Positions 19,372-33,132 of a stretch of DNA of 64,000 nt are shown piece after piece; positions within the stretch are counted from its first letter, which is position 1, and each line of letters begins with the position of its first letter. The stretch lies in assembly GCA_030762895.1 (NCBI GenBank), contig JAUPTC010000129.1, forward strand, positions 1 to 64,000, given 5' to 3'. A program made the position numbers and the translations under genes. The DNA is from Sophora flavescens. Lineage: Eukaryota; Streptophyta; Magnoliopsida; Fabales; Fabaceae. The notes beneath the pieces were generated by a model. The model was not told the origin of the DNA. It saw nothing but the letters and a program-made list of their open reading frames with translations, and searched no databases.

Positions 19372-22300
19372 AAACCCTAAACCCTAATTTTGACCCAAAA
19401 CCCTAAATTTTACTCGAAACCCTAATTTTAACCCAAATCCCTAATTCTAACCCTATTTTTGACCCAAAACCCTCTTTTTAACTCAAAACCCTAATTCAAA
19501 CCCTAAACCTAATTTTGACCCGAAACCCTAATTTTGACCCAAAGCCCTACTTTTGACCCAAAACCCTAATTCTGACCCCAAACCCTATTTTTAACCCAAT
19601 ACCCTAATTTAGACCCAAAACCCTATTTTTAACCTAAAACCCTAATTCAAACCCTAAACCCTAATTTTGACCCTAAACCCTAATTTTGATCCTAAACCCT
19701 AAATTTGACCCATAACCTAATTCTAACCCTAATTTAGACCCAAAACCCTTATTCTAACCCTATTTTTGTCCCAAAACCCTTTTTTTAATTCAAATCCCGA
19801 AACCTTGATTTTGACCCAAAACCCAAATTTTGACCCAAAACCCTAATTCTAACCCTATTTTAGACCCAAAACTCTAATTCTAACCCTATTTTTGTCCCAA
19901 AACCCTAAATCAAACCCTAAACCCAAATTTGGACACAAAACCATTATTTAGACCCAAAACCCTAATTTGGACCCCAAAACCTAAATTTTGACTCAAAACC
20001 CTAATTTAAACCCAAAACCCTAATTCTAACCCTAATTTAAACCCAAAACCCTAATTTTAACTCAAAACCCTAATTCAAACACAAAAATTTAAATTTCGAC
20101 CCTAAACCCTAAATTTCACCCAGAACCCTAAATTTGACCCACAACCCTAATTTAAACCCAAAGCCTATTGGCCCAAAACCCTAACTCGAACCCTATTTTA
20201 ATTCAAACCCTAAACCTAAATTTTGTGCCTAAACCCTAAATTTGACCCAGAATCCTAATTTGGAACAGAAACCCTAATTTTAACCCAAATCCCTAATTCT
20301 AACCCTATTTTTGACCCAAAACCCTCTTTTTAACTCAAAACCCTAATTTTGACCCTAAACCCTAATTTTGACCCAAAGCCCTAATTTTGACCGAAAGGCC
20401 TAATTCTGACCCAAAACCCTATTTTTAACCCAATACCCTAATTTAGACCCAAAACCCTATTTTTAACCCAAAACCCTAATTTTAACCCAAAGCCCTAATT
20501 TTGATCAAAAACACTAATTCTAACCCAAAACCCTAATTTAGACTCGAAACCCTATTTTTAACCCAAAACCATAATTCAAACCCTAAACCCTAATTTTGAT
20601 CCTAAACCCTAAATTTGACCCAAACCGTAATTTAGACCCAAAACACCAATTCTAACCCTATTTTTTTTTCCCAAAACCCTTTTTTTAACTCAAAACCCTA
20701 AACCTTAAATTTGACCCATAACCCTAATTTTGACCCAAAACCCTAATTTTAACCCAAAGCCCTAAGTTTGACCCAAAACACTAATTCAAACCCTAATTTT
20801 GAAGCTAAACCCTAAATTTGACACAGAACCCTAATTTTGAAAACCCTATTTTTAACACAAAATCCTAATTCTAATCCTATTTTTGACCCAAAACCCTATT
20901 TTTAACTCAAAACCATAATTCAAACCCTAAACACTGATTTTGACCCAAAACCCTAATTTGGACCCAATACCAAAATTTTAACCCAAAACCTTAATTCTAA
21001 CCCAAAGCCCTAGTTTTGACCCAAAACCCTAATTCAAACTCTAATTTTGACCCTAAACCCTAAATTTGACCCGGAACCCTAATTTTGATCGAAACCCTAC
21101 TTTTAACTCAAAACCCTAATTCTAACCCTATTTTGACCCAAAACCCTATTTTTAACTCAAAACCCTAATTCAAACCCAAAACCCTAATTTTGACCCAAAA
21201 CCATAATTCTAACACTATTTTTGCCGAAAAACTCTATTTTAAACTCAAAACCCTAAACCCTATTGCCCAACCCTAAATTTGACCTAACCCTAATTAGGAC
21301 CCAAACCGTAATTTAAACCCAAAACCCTAATTCTTACCTTATTTTTTACCCTAAACCTTATTTTTAACTCAAAATCCTAACCCTAATTTTAAACCCTAAA
21401 ACCAAATTTTAACCCCCAAAGCCCTAATTTTGACCCAAAACCCAATTTTAAACTCAAAACCCTAATTCAAACCCTAAATCCTAATTTTGATCATAAACCA
21501 TAATTTTAACCCAAAACCCTATTTTTAACCCAAAGCCCTAATTTTGACCCGAAACCCTAATTTTTATTTTTAACTCAAAACCTTAATTTAAACCCTGAAC
21601 TCTAATTTTGACCCAAAACACTAATTTGGACACAATACCAAAATTTTAACCCAAAACACTAATTCTAATCCAAAGCCCTAATTTTAACCCAAAACCCTAA
21701 TTCAAACTCTAATTTTGACCCTAAACCCTAAATTTGACCCAAAACCCTAATTTTGATCCGAAACCCTAATTTTAACTCAAAACCCTAATTTGAACCCTAT
21801 TTTGACCCAAAACCATATTTTTAACTCAAAACCCTAATTCAAACCCTAAACCCTAATTTGGACCCAAAACCATAATTCTAACCCTATTTTTGACCCAAAA
21901 CCATATTTTAAACTCAAAACCCTATTTCAAACCCTAAACCCTAATTTTGACCCAGAACCCTAATTTTTAACCGAAACCCTACTTTTAACCCAAAGCCCTA
22001 ATTTTGACCCAAAACCCTAATTCACACCCTAATTTTGAAACTAAACCCTAAATTTGACACAAACACAAAACCCTAATTCCAACTCTATTTTTGACCCAAA
22101 ATCCTATTTTTAACTCAAAACCCAAATTCAAACCCTAAATCTTAATTTTGACCCAAAAACCCTAATTTGGAACCAAAACCCAAAATTTGACACAAAGCCC
22201 TAATTTTAACCCAAAGCCTAATTTTGACCTAAAACTCTAATTTTAACCCTATTTTTGACCCAAAACCCTATTTTAAACTCAACCATATTTCAAACCATAA

Positions 22301-24685
22301 ACCCTAATTTTGACACTAAACCCTACATCCGACCCATATGACCCGAAACCCTAATTTTAAACCAAAACCCTAATTCTAACCCTATTTTTTACCCAAAACC
22401 CTATTTTTAACTCAAAACCTTAATTCTAACACTAAGCCTTAATTTTGACCCAAAACCCTAATTTGGACCCAATTCCCTAATTTTAACCCAAAACCCAAAT
22501 TTTAACCCCCAAAGCCATTATTTTGATCCTAAACCCTAATTTTAACCCAAAGCCCTAATTTTGACCCGAAACCCTAATTTGAACCCAAAACCCTATTTCT
22601 AACCCAGAACCCTAATATTGACCCGAAACCCTAATTCTAACCCAAAACCCTAATTTTGACCCTTATACCTAAATTTGACACGGAACCCTAATTTTGACTG
22701 AAACCCTATATTTTGATCCAAAACCCTAATTTGGACCAAAAACCATAATTTTGACCCAAAACCCTAATTTTAAACCAAAGCCCTAATTTTGACCCGAAAC
22801 CCTAATTTTTACCCAAAACCCTATTTGTAACTCAAAACCCTAATTCAAACCTTAAACCCTAATTTTGATCGTAAACCCAAAATTTGACCCAAAAACCTAA
22901 TTTTGATCCAAAAACCTAATTATAACCCAAAACCCTAATTCTCACCCTATTTCTGACATAAAACCTTTTTTTTAACTAAAAAGCCAAATTCAAACCCTAA
23001 ACCCCTTTGTTGGACCCAAAACCCTAATTTTAACCCAAAGCCCTAATTCTGACCCAAAATACTATTTCTAACCCTAAATTTGACCTAGAACCCTAATATT
23101 GACCCGAAACCCTAATTCTAACACAAAACCCTAATTTTGACCCTAAAACCTAAATCTGACACGGAACCCTAATTTTGACCCGAAACCCTAAATTTTGATC
23201 CAAAACCCTAATTCTTGTCCTATTTTTGACCCAAAACCCTAATTTGGACCAAAAACCATAATTTTGACTCAAAACCCTAATTTTAACCCAGAGCCCTAAT
23301 TTTGACCCGAAACCCTAATTTTAACCCAAAACCCTAATTCTAACCATATTTTTTACCCAAAACCATATTTTTAACTCAAAACCTTATTCCAACCCTAAAC
23401 CCTAATTTGGACCCAAAACCATAATTCTAACCCTATTTTTGACCCAAAACCCTATTTTAAACTCAACACCCTATTTCAAACCCTAAACCCTAATTTTGAC
23501 AAAAATCAATAAATTTGACCCTTAACCCTAATTTTTACCCAACGCCCTACTTTTGACCCAAAGCCCTAATTTTGACCCAAAACCCTAATTTTGATCCGAA
23601 ACCCTATTTTTAACACAAAACCCTAATTTTGACCCAAAACCCTAATTTTGACCCGAAACCCTATTTTTAATTCAAAACCCAAATCAAACCCGTAAACCTT
23701 AATTTTGAACCAAAACCCTATTTTGGACCCAAAGCCCTAATTTTGACCCAAAACCCTAATTCTAACCCTATTTTTGACCCAAACCCTATTTTAAACTCAA
23801 AACCCTATTTCAAACCCTAAACACTAATTTTGACCCAAAACCCTAAATTTGACCCATAACCCTAATTTTGACCCAAAACCCTAATTTTAGACCAAAACCC
23901 TAATTTTAACCCAAAGCCCTAAGTTTGACCCAAAACACTAATTCAAACCCTAATTTTGAAACTAAACCCTAAATTTGACACAGAACCCTAATTTTGAAAA
24001 CCCTATTTTTAACACAAAATCCTAATTCTAATCCTATTTTTGACCCAAAACCCTATTTTTAACTCAAAACCATAATTCAAACCCTAAACACTAATTTTGA
24101 CCCAAAACCCTAATTTGGACCCAATACCAAAATTTTAACCCCAAACCTTAATTCTAACCCAAAGCCCCAGTTTTGACCCAAAACCCTAATTCAAACTCTA
24201 ATTTTGACCCTAAACCCTAAATTTGACCCAGAACCCTAATTTTGATCGAAACCCTACTTTTAACTCAAAACCCTAATTCTAACCCTATTTTGACCCAAAA
24301 CCCTATTTTTAACTCAAAACCCTAATTCAAACCCAAAACCCTAATTTTGACCCAAAACCATAATTCTAACACTATTTTTGCCGAAAAACTCTATTTTAAA
24401 CTCAAAACCCTAAACCCTAATTTGGACCCTAAACCCTAAATTTGACCCAGAACCCTAATTAGGACCCGAAACCGTAATTTAAACCCAAAACCCTAATTCT
24501 TACCTTATTTTTTACCCTAAACCTTATTTTTAACTCAAAACCCTAACCCTAATTTTAAACCCTAAACCCAAATTTTAACCCCCAAAGCCCTAATTTTGAC
24601 CCAAAACCCAATTTTAAACTCAAAACCCTAATTCAAACCCTAAATCCTAATTTTGATCATAAACCATAATTTTAACCCAAAACCC
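19372..24685. repeat. 5.3-kb degenerate telomere-like array
   Basis: Nearly 300 imperfect 18-20 bp units of the type ACCCTAATTTTGACCCAAA, mixed with CCCTAAACCCTAA stretches. The plant telomere heptamer CCCTAAA is present in many units but never in a long perfect run, so this is an interstitial degenerate tract and not a functional chromosome end. It has one strand bias throughout. A block at about 20710-21517 is repeated at about 23850-24685 with a constant offset of 3166-3167 bp. The array ends abruptly inside a family A LTR. Confidence 0.93.
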
Positions 24686-25547
24686 TATGATGGCGCCACA
24701 AACTAGAGAGTTTGATAAGCCAAGTGAGGTTCGCCACAAGAATCCTGGATTCTTGATAAGAACAAGATGGCTCAACCAAGAACCAAAGAGAGACAATTCC
24801 CTCACAAATGGATTTAATCCAAATTCAACATCCAAGTTACTATTCAACATGAAAATGGAGTGTACAAATAGAGTATTAGGCTGCCAACTTTTTGGCTTCC
24901 AAAAGAGATCACAACCCCCACAATAATTAGCCTAATCATGTCACTAAATGACTCACTAATTCCCTCCTTAACTCAGCCTCTAATGGTGAGTTTATTATTC
25001 TCTCATAACCATCATTATGTGGCTGCCACACTTTACTTCTCATATTAAAAAGTGTAACTCCCACATAATTAACAAAACAATAAACAAACTAATAACTTAT
25101 AGGAGTTTCTATTGGCATGCAAACCAAAGATTCCTCCTACTAAGCTCCCAAATTCGTGTACAACATGGACTTAAGTGGGCTTGACCCATTTGCAACACTT
25201 AGCCAATTTGGACACACACACATAACCCATTACACTTATTGAATTAAAATAAAACAACTAAGTGGACTCATAACTAGAGCACGCCCCATTTGAAAATGAT
25301 CATGGGTCTTCTAGTTGAATGAGATAGGTCATCAATTGGGGCTCCATTCCATTTGGTCTCATTCTTGGGCTTGCTTCTATCAAAATAGCCCCCATGTAAT
25401 TAAGAGCTTGTTGGGATTTCTTGTGTCTAACTTTTGTCATGGGCCCACCAAGTCCTTGATTTGATTCTTGATCCATGGTCTTCATTGGGCTCAAATAATT
25501 CTTGTTTGAAATTGGACTTGCCCCCCCCCCCCCCACGGCTCATATCA
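24686..25547 (-). repeat. Array LTR a, left-truncated
   Basis: Lacks about the first 130 bp of the plus-strand LTR; starts in ATGATGGCGCCACAAAC next to the telomere-like array. The C-run near its right end is 14 long, the longest here. Confidence 0.88.
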
Positions 25548-26380
25548 TACCCTCCTTCTTTAAGAAAATTCGTCCTCGAATTTATGACTTCAATCCCAAG
25601 CATGTTATCGAATCTTGTGTTAAGATATCCATACTTTTAGGTAACCATGCAAGTTCCCAAGCCATGGAGTACCTCCCTTGGGATGAACTCTTCCGTTACA
25701 TCGGTTGTATCAAACTTAAGTTCATAATATATTTCAATAGGATGTAAAGCATGAGTAGGTGCTTTATTGACACTTTTGGAATCCTTGAAAGTTTCCCAAC
25801 CATGGGTGGGGTACTTCCTTTGGGATGAAATCTCCAAATTTCTGCAAAAGAGTTACAACACCACTAGGCAAAGAGAGATCATTAGAAGCATTGGAAATTA
25901 AACAAAAGTCCTTGCAATAAATTATGCATTGGGGCTGTCTTGAAATCAAAGCCCTCTTCTCCTCACTTTTTGTTGCCAAAGAACTCTCTTTTTGCTCACT
26001 ATTTTTCTCTTGCTCATCATTCTTCTTTTCACTCTCTCTTTTTCTTTTCCCTCTTGATTATCACTCTTCTTTTCACTCTCCTTTTCTTTTTCCTTTTGAC
26101 CATCACTTTTCTTTTCACTCTCTTTTGCTTTTGCCTCATTCTCTTGTTTTGCTTTCTCTCTCTCTTTCTTCTCATTCTCTTTCTTGTTGGAGTCTTCCAC
26201 CAACTTCTTCACATGGTCTTCAAAACTTTCCATTTGTCTTTTCATTCTTTCCTCTTTTCTCAACCTCTTTTGTTCGTTCTCTCTCATCCTCTTGTCACGC
26301 CTCTCATGCATTTGCCGGATCCACTCTTCAACCTCTTTCCTATGTTCTTGCACATAGTCGAAATTTTCAAATCGCAACAT
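25300..26380 (-). pseudogene. Family A ORF, array unit a
   Basis: ATG at 26380 (MLRFENFDYVQEH). The charged N-terminus is open to about 26060, then a frameshift caused by an indel in the TTTTTC-rich tract (CTCTCTTTTTCTTTTCCC) moves the RT-start homologue (25979-25764) into another frame. A GGGT insertion near 25805 shifts it again. An LTR-encoded tail is readable at 25536-25300. Confidence 0.75.
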
Positions 26381-26458
26381 AGCATAAAGAAGAAAAGGAG
26401 AAAGGTAGAAGAAGAACAAAACTCAAAATTCAACCAAAGCCTAAGCTTTGATACCACT

Positions 26459-27447
26459 TGATGACAACCAAATGGCGAGGTTGCCTTGTTGATGATCTTT
26501 TTGGTTGAATTTTACCAATTACAAATCCAAGTCAGAATTGAGTTGTATCATAAAAGGAAGAAAATATGAAAATGGTGAAGATTAGAGATGATGATGGCGC
26601 CACAAACTAGAGAGTTTGATAAGCCAAGTGAGGTTCGCCACAAGAATCCTGGATTCTTGATAAGAACAAGATGGCTCAACCAAGAACCAAAGAGAGACAA
26701 TTCCCTCACAAATGGATTTAATCCAAATTCAACATCCAAGTTACTATTCAACATGAAAATGGAGTGTACAAATAGAGTATTAGGCTGCCAACTTTTTGGC
26801 TTCCAAAAGAGATCATAACCCCCACAATAATTAGCCTAATCATATCACTAAATGACTCACTAATTCCCTCCTTAACTCAGCCTCTAATGGTGAGTTTATT
26901 ATTCTCTCATAACCATCATTATGTGGCTGCCACACTTTACTTCTCATATTAAAAAGTGTAACTCCCACATAATTAACAAAACAATAAACAAACTAATAAC
27001 TTATAGGAGTTACTATTGGCATGCAAACCAAAGATTCCTCCTACTAAGCTCCCAAATTCGTGTACAACATGGACTTAAGTGGGCTTGACCCATTTGCAAC
27101 ACTTAGCCAATTTGGACACACACACATAACCCATTACACTTATTGAATTAAAATAAAACAACTAAGTGGACTCATAACTAGAGCACGCCCCATTTGAAAA
27201 TGATCATGGGTCTTCTAGTTGAATGAGATAGGTCATCAATTGGGGCTCCATTCCATTTGGTCTCATTCTTGGGCTTGCTTCTATCAAAATAGCCCCCATG
27301 TAATTAAGAGCTTGTTGGGATTTCTTGTGTCTAACTTTTGTCATGGGCCCACCAAGTCCTTGATTTGATTCTTGATCCATGGTCTTCATTGGGCTCAAAT
27401 AATTCTTGTTTGAAATTGGACTTGCCGCCCCCCCACGGCTCATATCA
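26459..27447 (-). repeat. Array LTR b
   Basis: 989 bp with intact termini and PBS complement at its left. C-run reads CCGCCCCCCC. Confidence 0.92.
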
Positions 27448-28277
27448 TACCCTCCTTCTTTAAGAAAATTCGTCCTCGAATTTATGACTTCAATCCCAAG
27501 CATGTTATCGAATCTTGTGTTAAGATATCCATACTTTTGGGTAACCATGCAAGTTCCCAAGCCATGGAGTACCTCCCTTGGGATGAACTCTTCCATTACA
27601 TCGGTTGTATCAAACTTAAGTTCATAATATATTTCAATAGGAGGTAAAGCATGAGTAGGTGCTTTATTGAGACTTTTGGAATCCTTGAAAGTTTCCCAAC
27701 CATGGGTGGGGTACTTCCTTTGGGATGAAATCTCCAAATTTCTGCAAAAGAGTTACAACACCACTAGGCAAAGAGAGATCATTTGAGGCATTGGAAATTA
27801 AACAAAAGTCCTTGCAATAAATTATGCATTGGGGCTGTCTTGAAATCAAAGCCCTCTTCTCCTCACTTTTTGTTGCCAAAGAACTCTCTTTTTGCTCACT
27901 ATTTTTCTCTTGCTCATCATTCTTCTTTTCACTCTCTTTTCTTTTCCCTCTTGATTTTCACTCTTCTTTTCACTCTCCTTTTCTTTTTCCTTTTGACCAT
28001 CACTTTTCTTTTCACTCTCTTTTGCTTTTGCCTCATTCTCTTGTTTTGCTTTCTCTCTCTCTTTCTTCTCATTCTCTTTCTTGTTGGAGTCTTCCACCAA
28101 CTTCTTCACATGGTCTTCAAAACTTTCCATTTGTCTTTTCATTCTTTCCTCTTTTCTCAACCTCTTTTGTTCGTTCTCTCTCATCCTCTTGTCACGCCTC
28201 TCATGCATTTGCCGGATCCACTCTTCAACCTCTTTCCTATGTTCTTGCACATAGTCGAAATTTTCAAATCGCAACAT
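27204..28277 (-). pseudogene. Family A ORF, array unit b
   Basis: ATG at 28277. Like unit a it is frameshifted in the linker (TCTCTTTTCTTTTCCC at about 27935 has lost bases) and by the GGGT insertion near 27705. From 27737 to 27204 one open frame carries the segment IPREVLHGLGTCMVTQKYGY, the integrase-tail homologue NSRTNFLKEGGYDM and the complete LTR-encoded tail. Confidence 0.75.
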
Positions 28278-28355
28278 AGCATAAAGAAGAAAAGGAGAAA
28301 GGTAGAAGAAGAACAAAACTCAAAATTCAACCAAAGCCTAAGCTTTGATACCACT

Positions 28356-29339
28356 TGATGACAACCAAATGGCGAGGTTGCCTTGTTGATGATCTTTTTG
28401 GTTGAATTTTACCAATTACAAATCCAAGTCAGAATTGAGTTGTATCATAAAAGGAAGAAAATATGAAAATGGTGAAGATTAGAGATGATGATGGCGCCAC
28501 AAACTAGAGAGTTTGATAAGCCAAGTGAGGTTCGCCACAAGAATCCTGGATTCTTGATAAGAACAAGATGGCTCAACCAAGAACCAAAGAGAGACAATTC
28601 CCTCACAAATGGATTTAATCCAAATTCAACATCCAAGTTACTATTCAACATGAAAATGGAGTGTACAAATAGAGTATTAGGCTGCCAACTTTTTGGCTTC
28701 CAAAAGAGATCATAACCCCCACAATAATTAGCCTAATCATGTCACTAAATGACTCACTAATTCCCTCCTTAACTCAGCCTCTAATGGTGAGTTTATTATT
28801 CTCTCATAACCATCATTATGTGGCTGCCACACTTTACTTCTCATATTAAAAAGTGTAACTCCCACATAATTAACAAAACAATAAACAAACTAATAACTTA
28901 TAGGAGTTACTATTGGCATGCAAACCAAAGATTCCTCCTACTAAGCTCCCAAATTCGTGTACAACATGGACTTAAGTGGGCTTGACCCATTTGCAACACT
29001 TAGCCAATTTGGACACACACACATAACCCATTACACTTATTGAATTAAAATAAAACAACTAAGTGGACTCATAACTAGAGCACGCCCCATTTGAAAATGA
29101 TCATGGGTCTTCTAGTTGAATGAGATAGGTCATCAATTGGGGCTCCATTCCATTTGGTCTCATTCTTGGGCTTGCTTCTATCAAAATAGCCCCCATGTAA
29201 TTAAGAGCTTGTTGGGATTTCTTGTGTCTAACTTTTGTCATGGGCCCACCAAGTCCTTGATTTGATTCTTGATCCATGGTCTTCATTGGGCTCAAATAAT
29301 TCTTGTTTGAAATTGGACTTGCCCCCCCGGCTCATATCA
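28356..29339 (-). repeat. Array LTR c
   Basis: 984 bp, intact termini; C-run of seven directly followed by GG because the usual CAT or CAC is lost. Confidence 0.92.
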
Positions 29340-30170
29340 TACCCTCCTTCTTTAAGAAAATTCGTCCTCGAATTTATGACTTCAATCCCAAGCATGTTAT
29401 CGAATCTTGTGTTAAGATATCCATACTTTTGGGTAACCATGCAAGTTCCCAAGCCATGGAGTACCTCCCTTGGGATGAACTCTTCCATTACATCGGTTGT
29501 ATCAAACTTAAGTTCATAATATATTTCAATAGGATGTAAAGCATGAGTAGGTGCTTTATTGAGACTTTTGGAATCCTTGAAAGTTTCCCAACCATGGGTG
29601 GGGTACTTCCTTTGGGATGAAATCTCCAAATTTCTGCAAAAGAGTTACAACACCACTAGGCAAAGAGAGATCATTAGAAGCATTGGAAATTAAACAAAAG
29701 TCCTTGCAATAAATTATGCATTGGGGCTGTCTTGAAATCAAAGCCCTCTTCTCCTCACTTTTTGTTGCCAAAGAACTCTCTTTTTGCTCACTATTTTTCT
29801 CTTGCTCATCATTCTTCTTTTCACTCTCTTTTTCTTTTCCCTCTTGATTATCACTCTTCTTTTCACTCTCCTTTTCTTTTTCCTTTTGACCATCACTTTT
29901 CTTTTCACTCTCTTTTGCTTTTGCCTCATTCTCTTGTTTTGCTTTCTCTCTCTCTTTCTTCTCATTCTCTTTCTTGTTGGAGTCTTCCACCAACTTCTTC
30001 ACATGGTCTTCAAAACTTTCCATTTGTCTTTTCATTCTTTCCTCTTTTCTCAACCTCTTTTGTTCGTTCTCTCTCATCCTCTTGTCACGCCTCTCATGCA
30101 TTTGCCGGATCCACTCTTCAACCTCTTTCCTATGTTCTTGCACATAGTCGAAATTTTCAAATCGCAACAT
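29101..30170 (-). pseudogene. Family A ORF, array unit c
   Basis: ATG at 30170; 204 codons open through the charged region and the RT-start homologue ISRQPQCIIYCKDFCLISNA, then the GGGT insertion near 29595 shifts it into EVPHPWLGNFQGF and a stop at 29556. The C-terminal part is open in another frame (29629-29228). Confidence 0.78.
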
Positions 30171-30248
30171 AGCATAAAGAAGAAAAGGAGAAAGGTAGAA
30201 GAAGAACAAAACTCAAAATTCAACCAAAGCCTAAGCTTTGATACCACT

Positions 30249-31238
30249 TGATGACAACCAAATGGCGAGGTTGCCTTGTTGATGATCTTTTTGGTTGAAT
30301 TTTACCAATTACAAATCCAAGTCAGAATTGAGTTGTATCATAAAAGGAAGAAAATATGAAAATGGTGAAGATTAGAGATGATGATGGCGCCACAAACTAG
30401 AGAGTTTGATAAGCCAAGTGAGGTTCGCCACAAGAATCCTGGATTCTTGATAAGAAAAAGATGGCTCAACCAAGAACCAAAGAGAGACAATTCCCTCACA
30501 AATGGATTTAATCCAAATTCAACATCCAAGTTACTATTCAACATGAAAATGGAGTGTACAAATAGAGTATTAGGCTGCCAACTTTTTGGCTTCCAAAAGA
30601 GATCATAACCCCCACAATAATTAGCCTAATCATGTCACTAAATGACTCACTAATTCCCTCCTTAACTCAGCCTCTAATGGTGAGTTTATTATTCTCTCAT
30701 AACCATCATTATGTGGCTGCCACACTTTACTTCTCATATTAAAAAGTGTAACTCCCACATAATTAACAAAACAATAAACAAACTAATAACTTATAGGAGT
30801 TACTATTGGCATGCAAACCAAAGATTCCTCCTACTAAGCTCCCAAATTCGTGTACAACATGGACTTAAGTGGGCTTGACCCATTTGCAACACTTAGCCAA
30901 TTTGGACACACACACATAACCCATTACACTTATTGAATTAAAATAAAACAACTAAGTGGACTCATAACTAGAGCACGCCCCATTTGAAAATGATCATGGG
31001 TCTTCTAGTTGAATGAGATAGGTCATCAATTGGGGCTCCATTCCATTTGGTCTCATTCTTGGGCTTGCTTCTATCAAAATAGCCCCCATGTAATTAAGAG
31101 CTTGTTGGGATTTCTTGTGTCTAACTTTTGTCATGGGCCCACCAAGTCCTTGATTTGATTCTTGATCCATGGTCTTCATTGGGCTCAAATAATTCTTGTT
31201 TGAAATTTGACTTGCCCCCCCCCCCATGGCTCATATCA
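30249..31238 (-). repeat. Array LTR d
   Basis: 990 bp, intact termini; C-run of eleven. Confidence 0.92.
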
Positions 31239-32069
31239 TACCCTCCTTCTTTAAGAAAATTCGTCCTCGAATTTATGACTTCAATCCCAAGCATGTTATC
31301 GAATCTTGTGTTAAGATATCCATACTTTTGGGTAACCATGCAAGTTCCCAAGCCATGGAGTACCTCCCTTGGGATGAACTCTTCCATTACATCGGTTGTA
31401 TCAAACTTAAGTTCATAATATATTTCAATAGGAGGTAAAGCATGAGTAGGTGCTTTATTGAGACTTTTGGAATCCTTGAAAGTTTCCCAACCATGGGTGG
31501 GGTACTTCCTTTGGGATGAAATCTCCAAATTTCTGCAAAAGAGTTACAACACCACTAGGCAAAGAGAGATCATTTGAGGCATTGGAAATTAAACAAAAGT
31601 CCTTGCAATAAATTATGCATTGGGGCTGTCTTGAAATCAAAGCCCTCTTCTCCTCACTTTTTGTTGCCAAAGAACTCTCTTTTTGCTCACTATTTTTCTC
31701 TTGCTCATCATTCTTCTTTTCACTCTCTTTTTCTTTTCCCTCTTGATTATCACTCTTCTTTTCACTCTCCTTTTCTTTTTCCTTTTGACCATCACTTTTC
31801 TTTTCACTCTCTTTTGCTTTTGCCTCATTCTCTTGTTTTGCTTTCTCTCTCTCTTTCTTCTCATTCTCTTTCTTGTTGGAGTCTTCCACCAACTTCTTCA
31901 CATGGTCTTCAAAACTTTCCATTTGTCTTTTCATTCTTTCCTCTTTTCTCAACCTCTTTTGTTCGTTCTCTCTCATCCTCTTGTCACGCCTCTCATGCAT
32001 TTGCCGGATCCACTCTTCAACCTCTTTCCTATGTTCTTGCACATAGTCGAAATTTTCAAATCGCAACAT
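30994..32069 (-). pseudogene. Family A ORF, array unit d
   Basis: ATG at 32069; same 204-codon reading and same GGGT frameshift as unit c, ending at 31455. The C-run of eleven puts the LTR tail in a frame different from the preceding segment (31528-31121 ends in KSNFKQELFEPNEDHG instead of SPISNKNYLSPMKT). Confidence 0.78.
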
Positions 32070-32147
32070 AGCATAAAGAAGAAAAGGAGAAAGGTAGAAG
32101 AAGAACAAAACTCAAAATTCAACCAAAGCCTAAGCTTTGATACCACT

Positions 32148-33132
32148 TGATGACAACCAAATGGCGAGGTTGCCTTGTTGATGATCTTTTTGGTTGAATT
32201 TTACCAATTACAAATCCAAGTCAGAATTGAGTTGTATCATAAAAGGAAGAAAATATGAAAATGGTGAAGATTAGAGATGATGATGGCGCCACAAACTAGA
32301 GAGTTTGATAAGCCAAGTGAGGTTCGCCACAAGAATCCTGGATTCTTGATAAGAACAAGATGGCTCAACCAAGAACCAAAGAGAGACAATTCCCTCACAA
32401 ATGGATTTAATCCAAATTCAACATCCAAGTTACTATTCAACATGAAAATGGAGTGTACAAATAGAGTATTAGGCTGCCAACTTTTTGGCTTCCAAAAGAG
32501 ATCATAACCCCCACAATAATTAGCCTAATCATGTCACTAAATGACTCACTAATTCCCTCCTTAACTCAGCCTCTAATGGTGAGTTTATTATTCTCTCATA
32601 ACCATCATTATGTGGCTGCCACACTTTACTTCTCATATTAAAAAGTGTAACTCCCACATAATTAACAAAACAATAAACAAACTAATAACTTATAGGAGTT
32701 ACTATTGGCATGCAAACCAAAGATTCCTCCTACTAAGCTCCCAAATTCGTGTACAACATGGACTTAAGTGGGCTTGACCCATTTGCAACACTTAGCCAAT
32801 TTGGACACACACACATAACCCATTACACTTATTGAATTAAAATAAAACAACTAAGTGGACTCATAACTAGAGCACGCCCCATTTGAAAATGATCATGGGT
32901 CTTCTAGTTGAATGAGATAGGTCATCAATTGGGGCTCCATTCCATTTGGTCTCATTCTTGGGCTTGCTTCTATCAAAATAGCCCCCATGTAATTAAGAGC
33001 TTGTTGGGATTTCTTGTGTCTAACTCTTGTCATGGGCCCACCAAGTCCTTGATTTGATTCTTGATCCATGGTCTTCATTGGGCTCAAATAATTCTTGTTG
33101 GAAATTGGACTTGCCCCCCATGGCTCATATCA
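32148..33132 (-). repeat. Array LTR e
   Basis: 985 bp, intact termini; C-run of six. Confidence 0.92.

Noticed and set aside
12190..24685. A functional telomere or chromosome end
   Set aside because: The heptamer never forms a long perfect run and the tract continues into LTR sequence on both sides.
29784..30251. Open frames on the plus strand rich in F, L and S in each array unit (e.g. LLLIILLFTLFFFSLL), resembling membrane proteins
   Set aside because: They are the antisense of the K/E-rich linker: AAG/GAA codons read backwards give CTT/TTC. No start context or homology, and they vanish where the sense strand changes.
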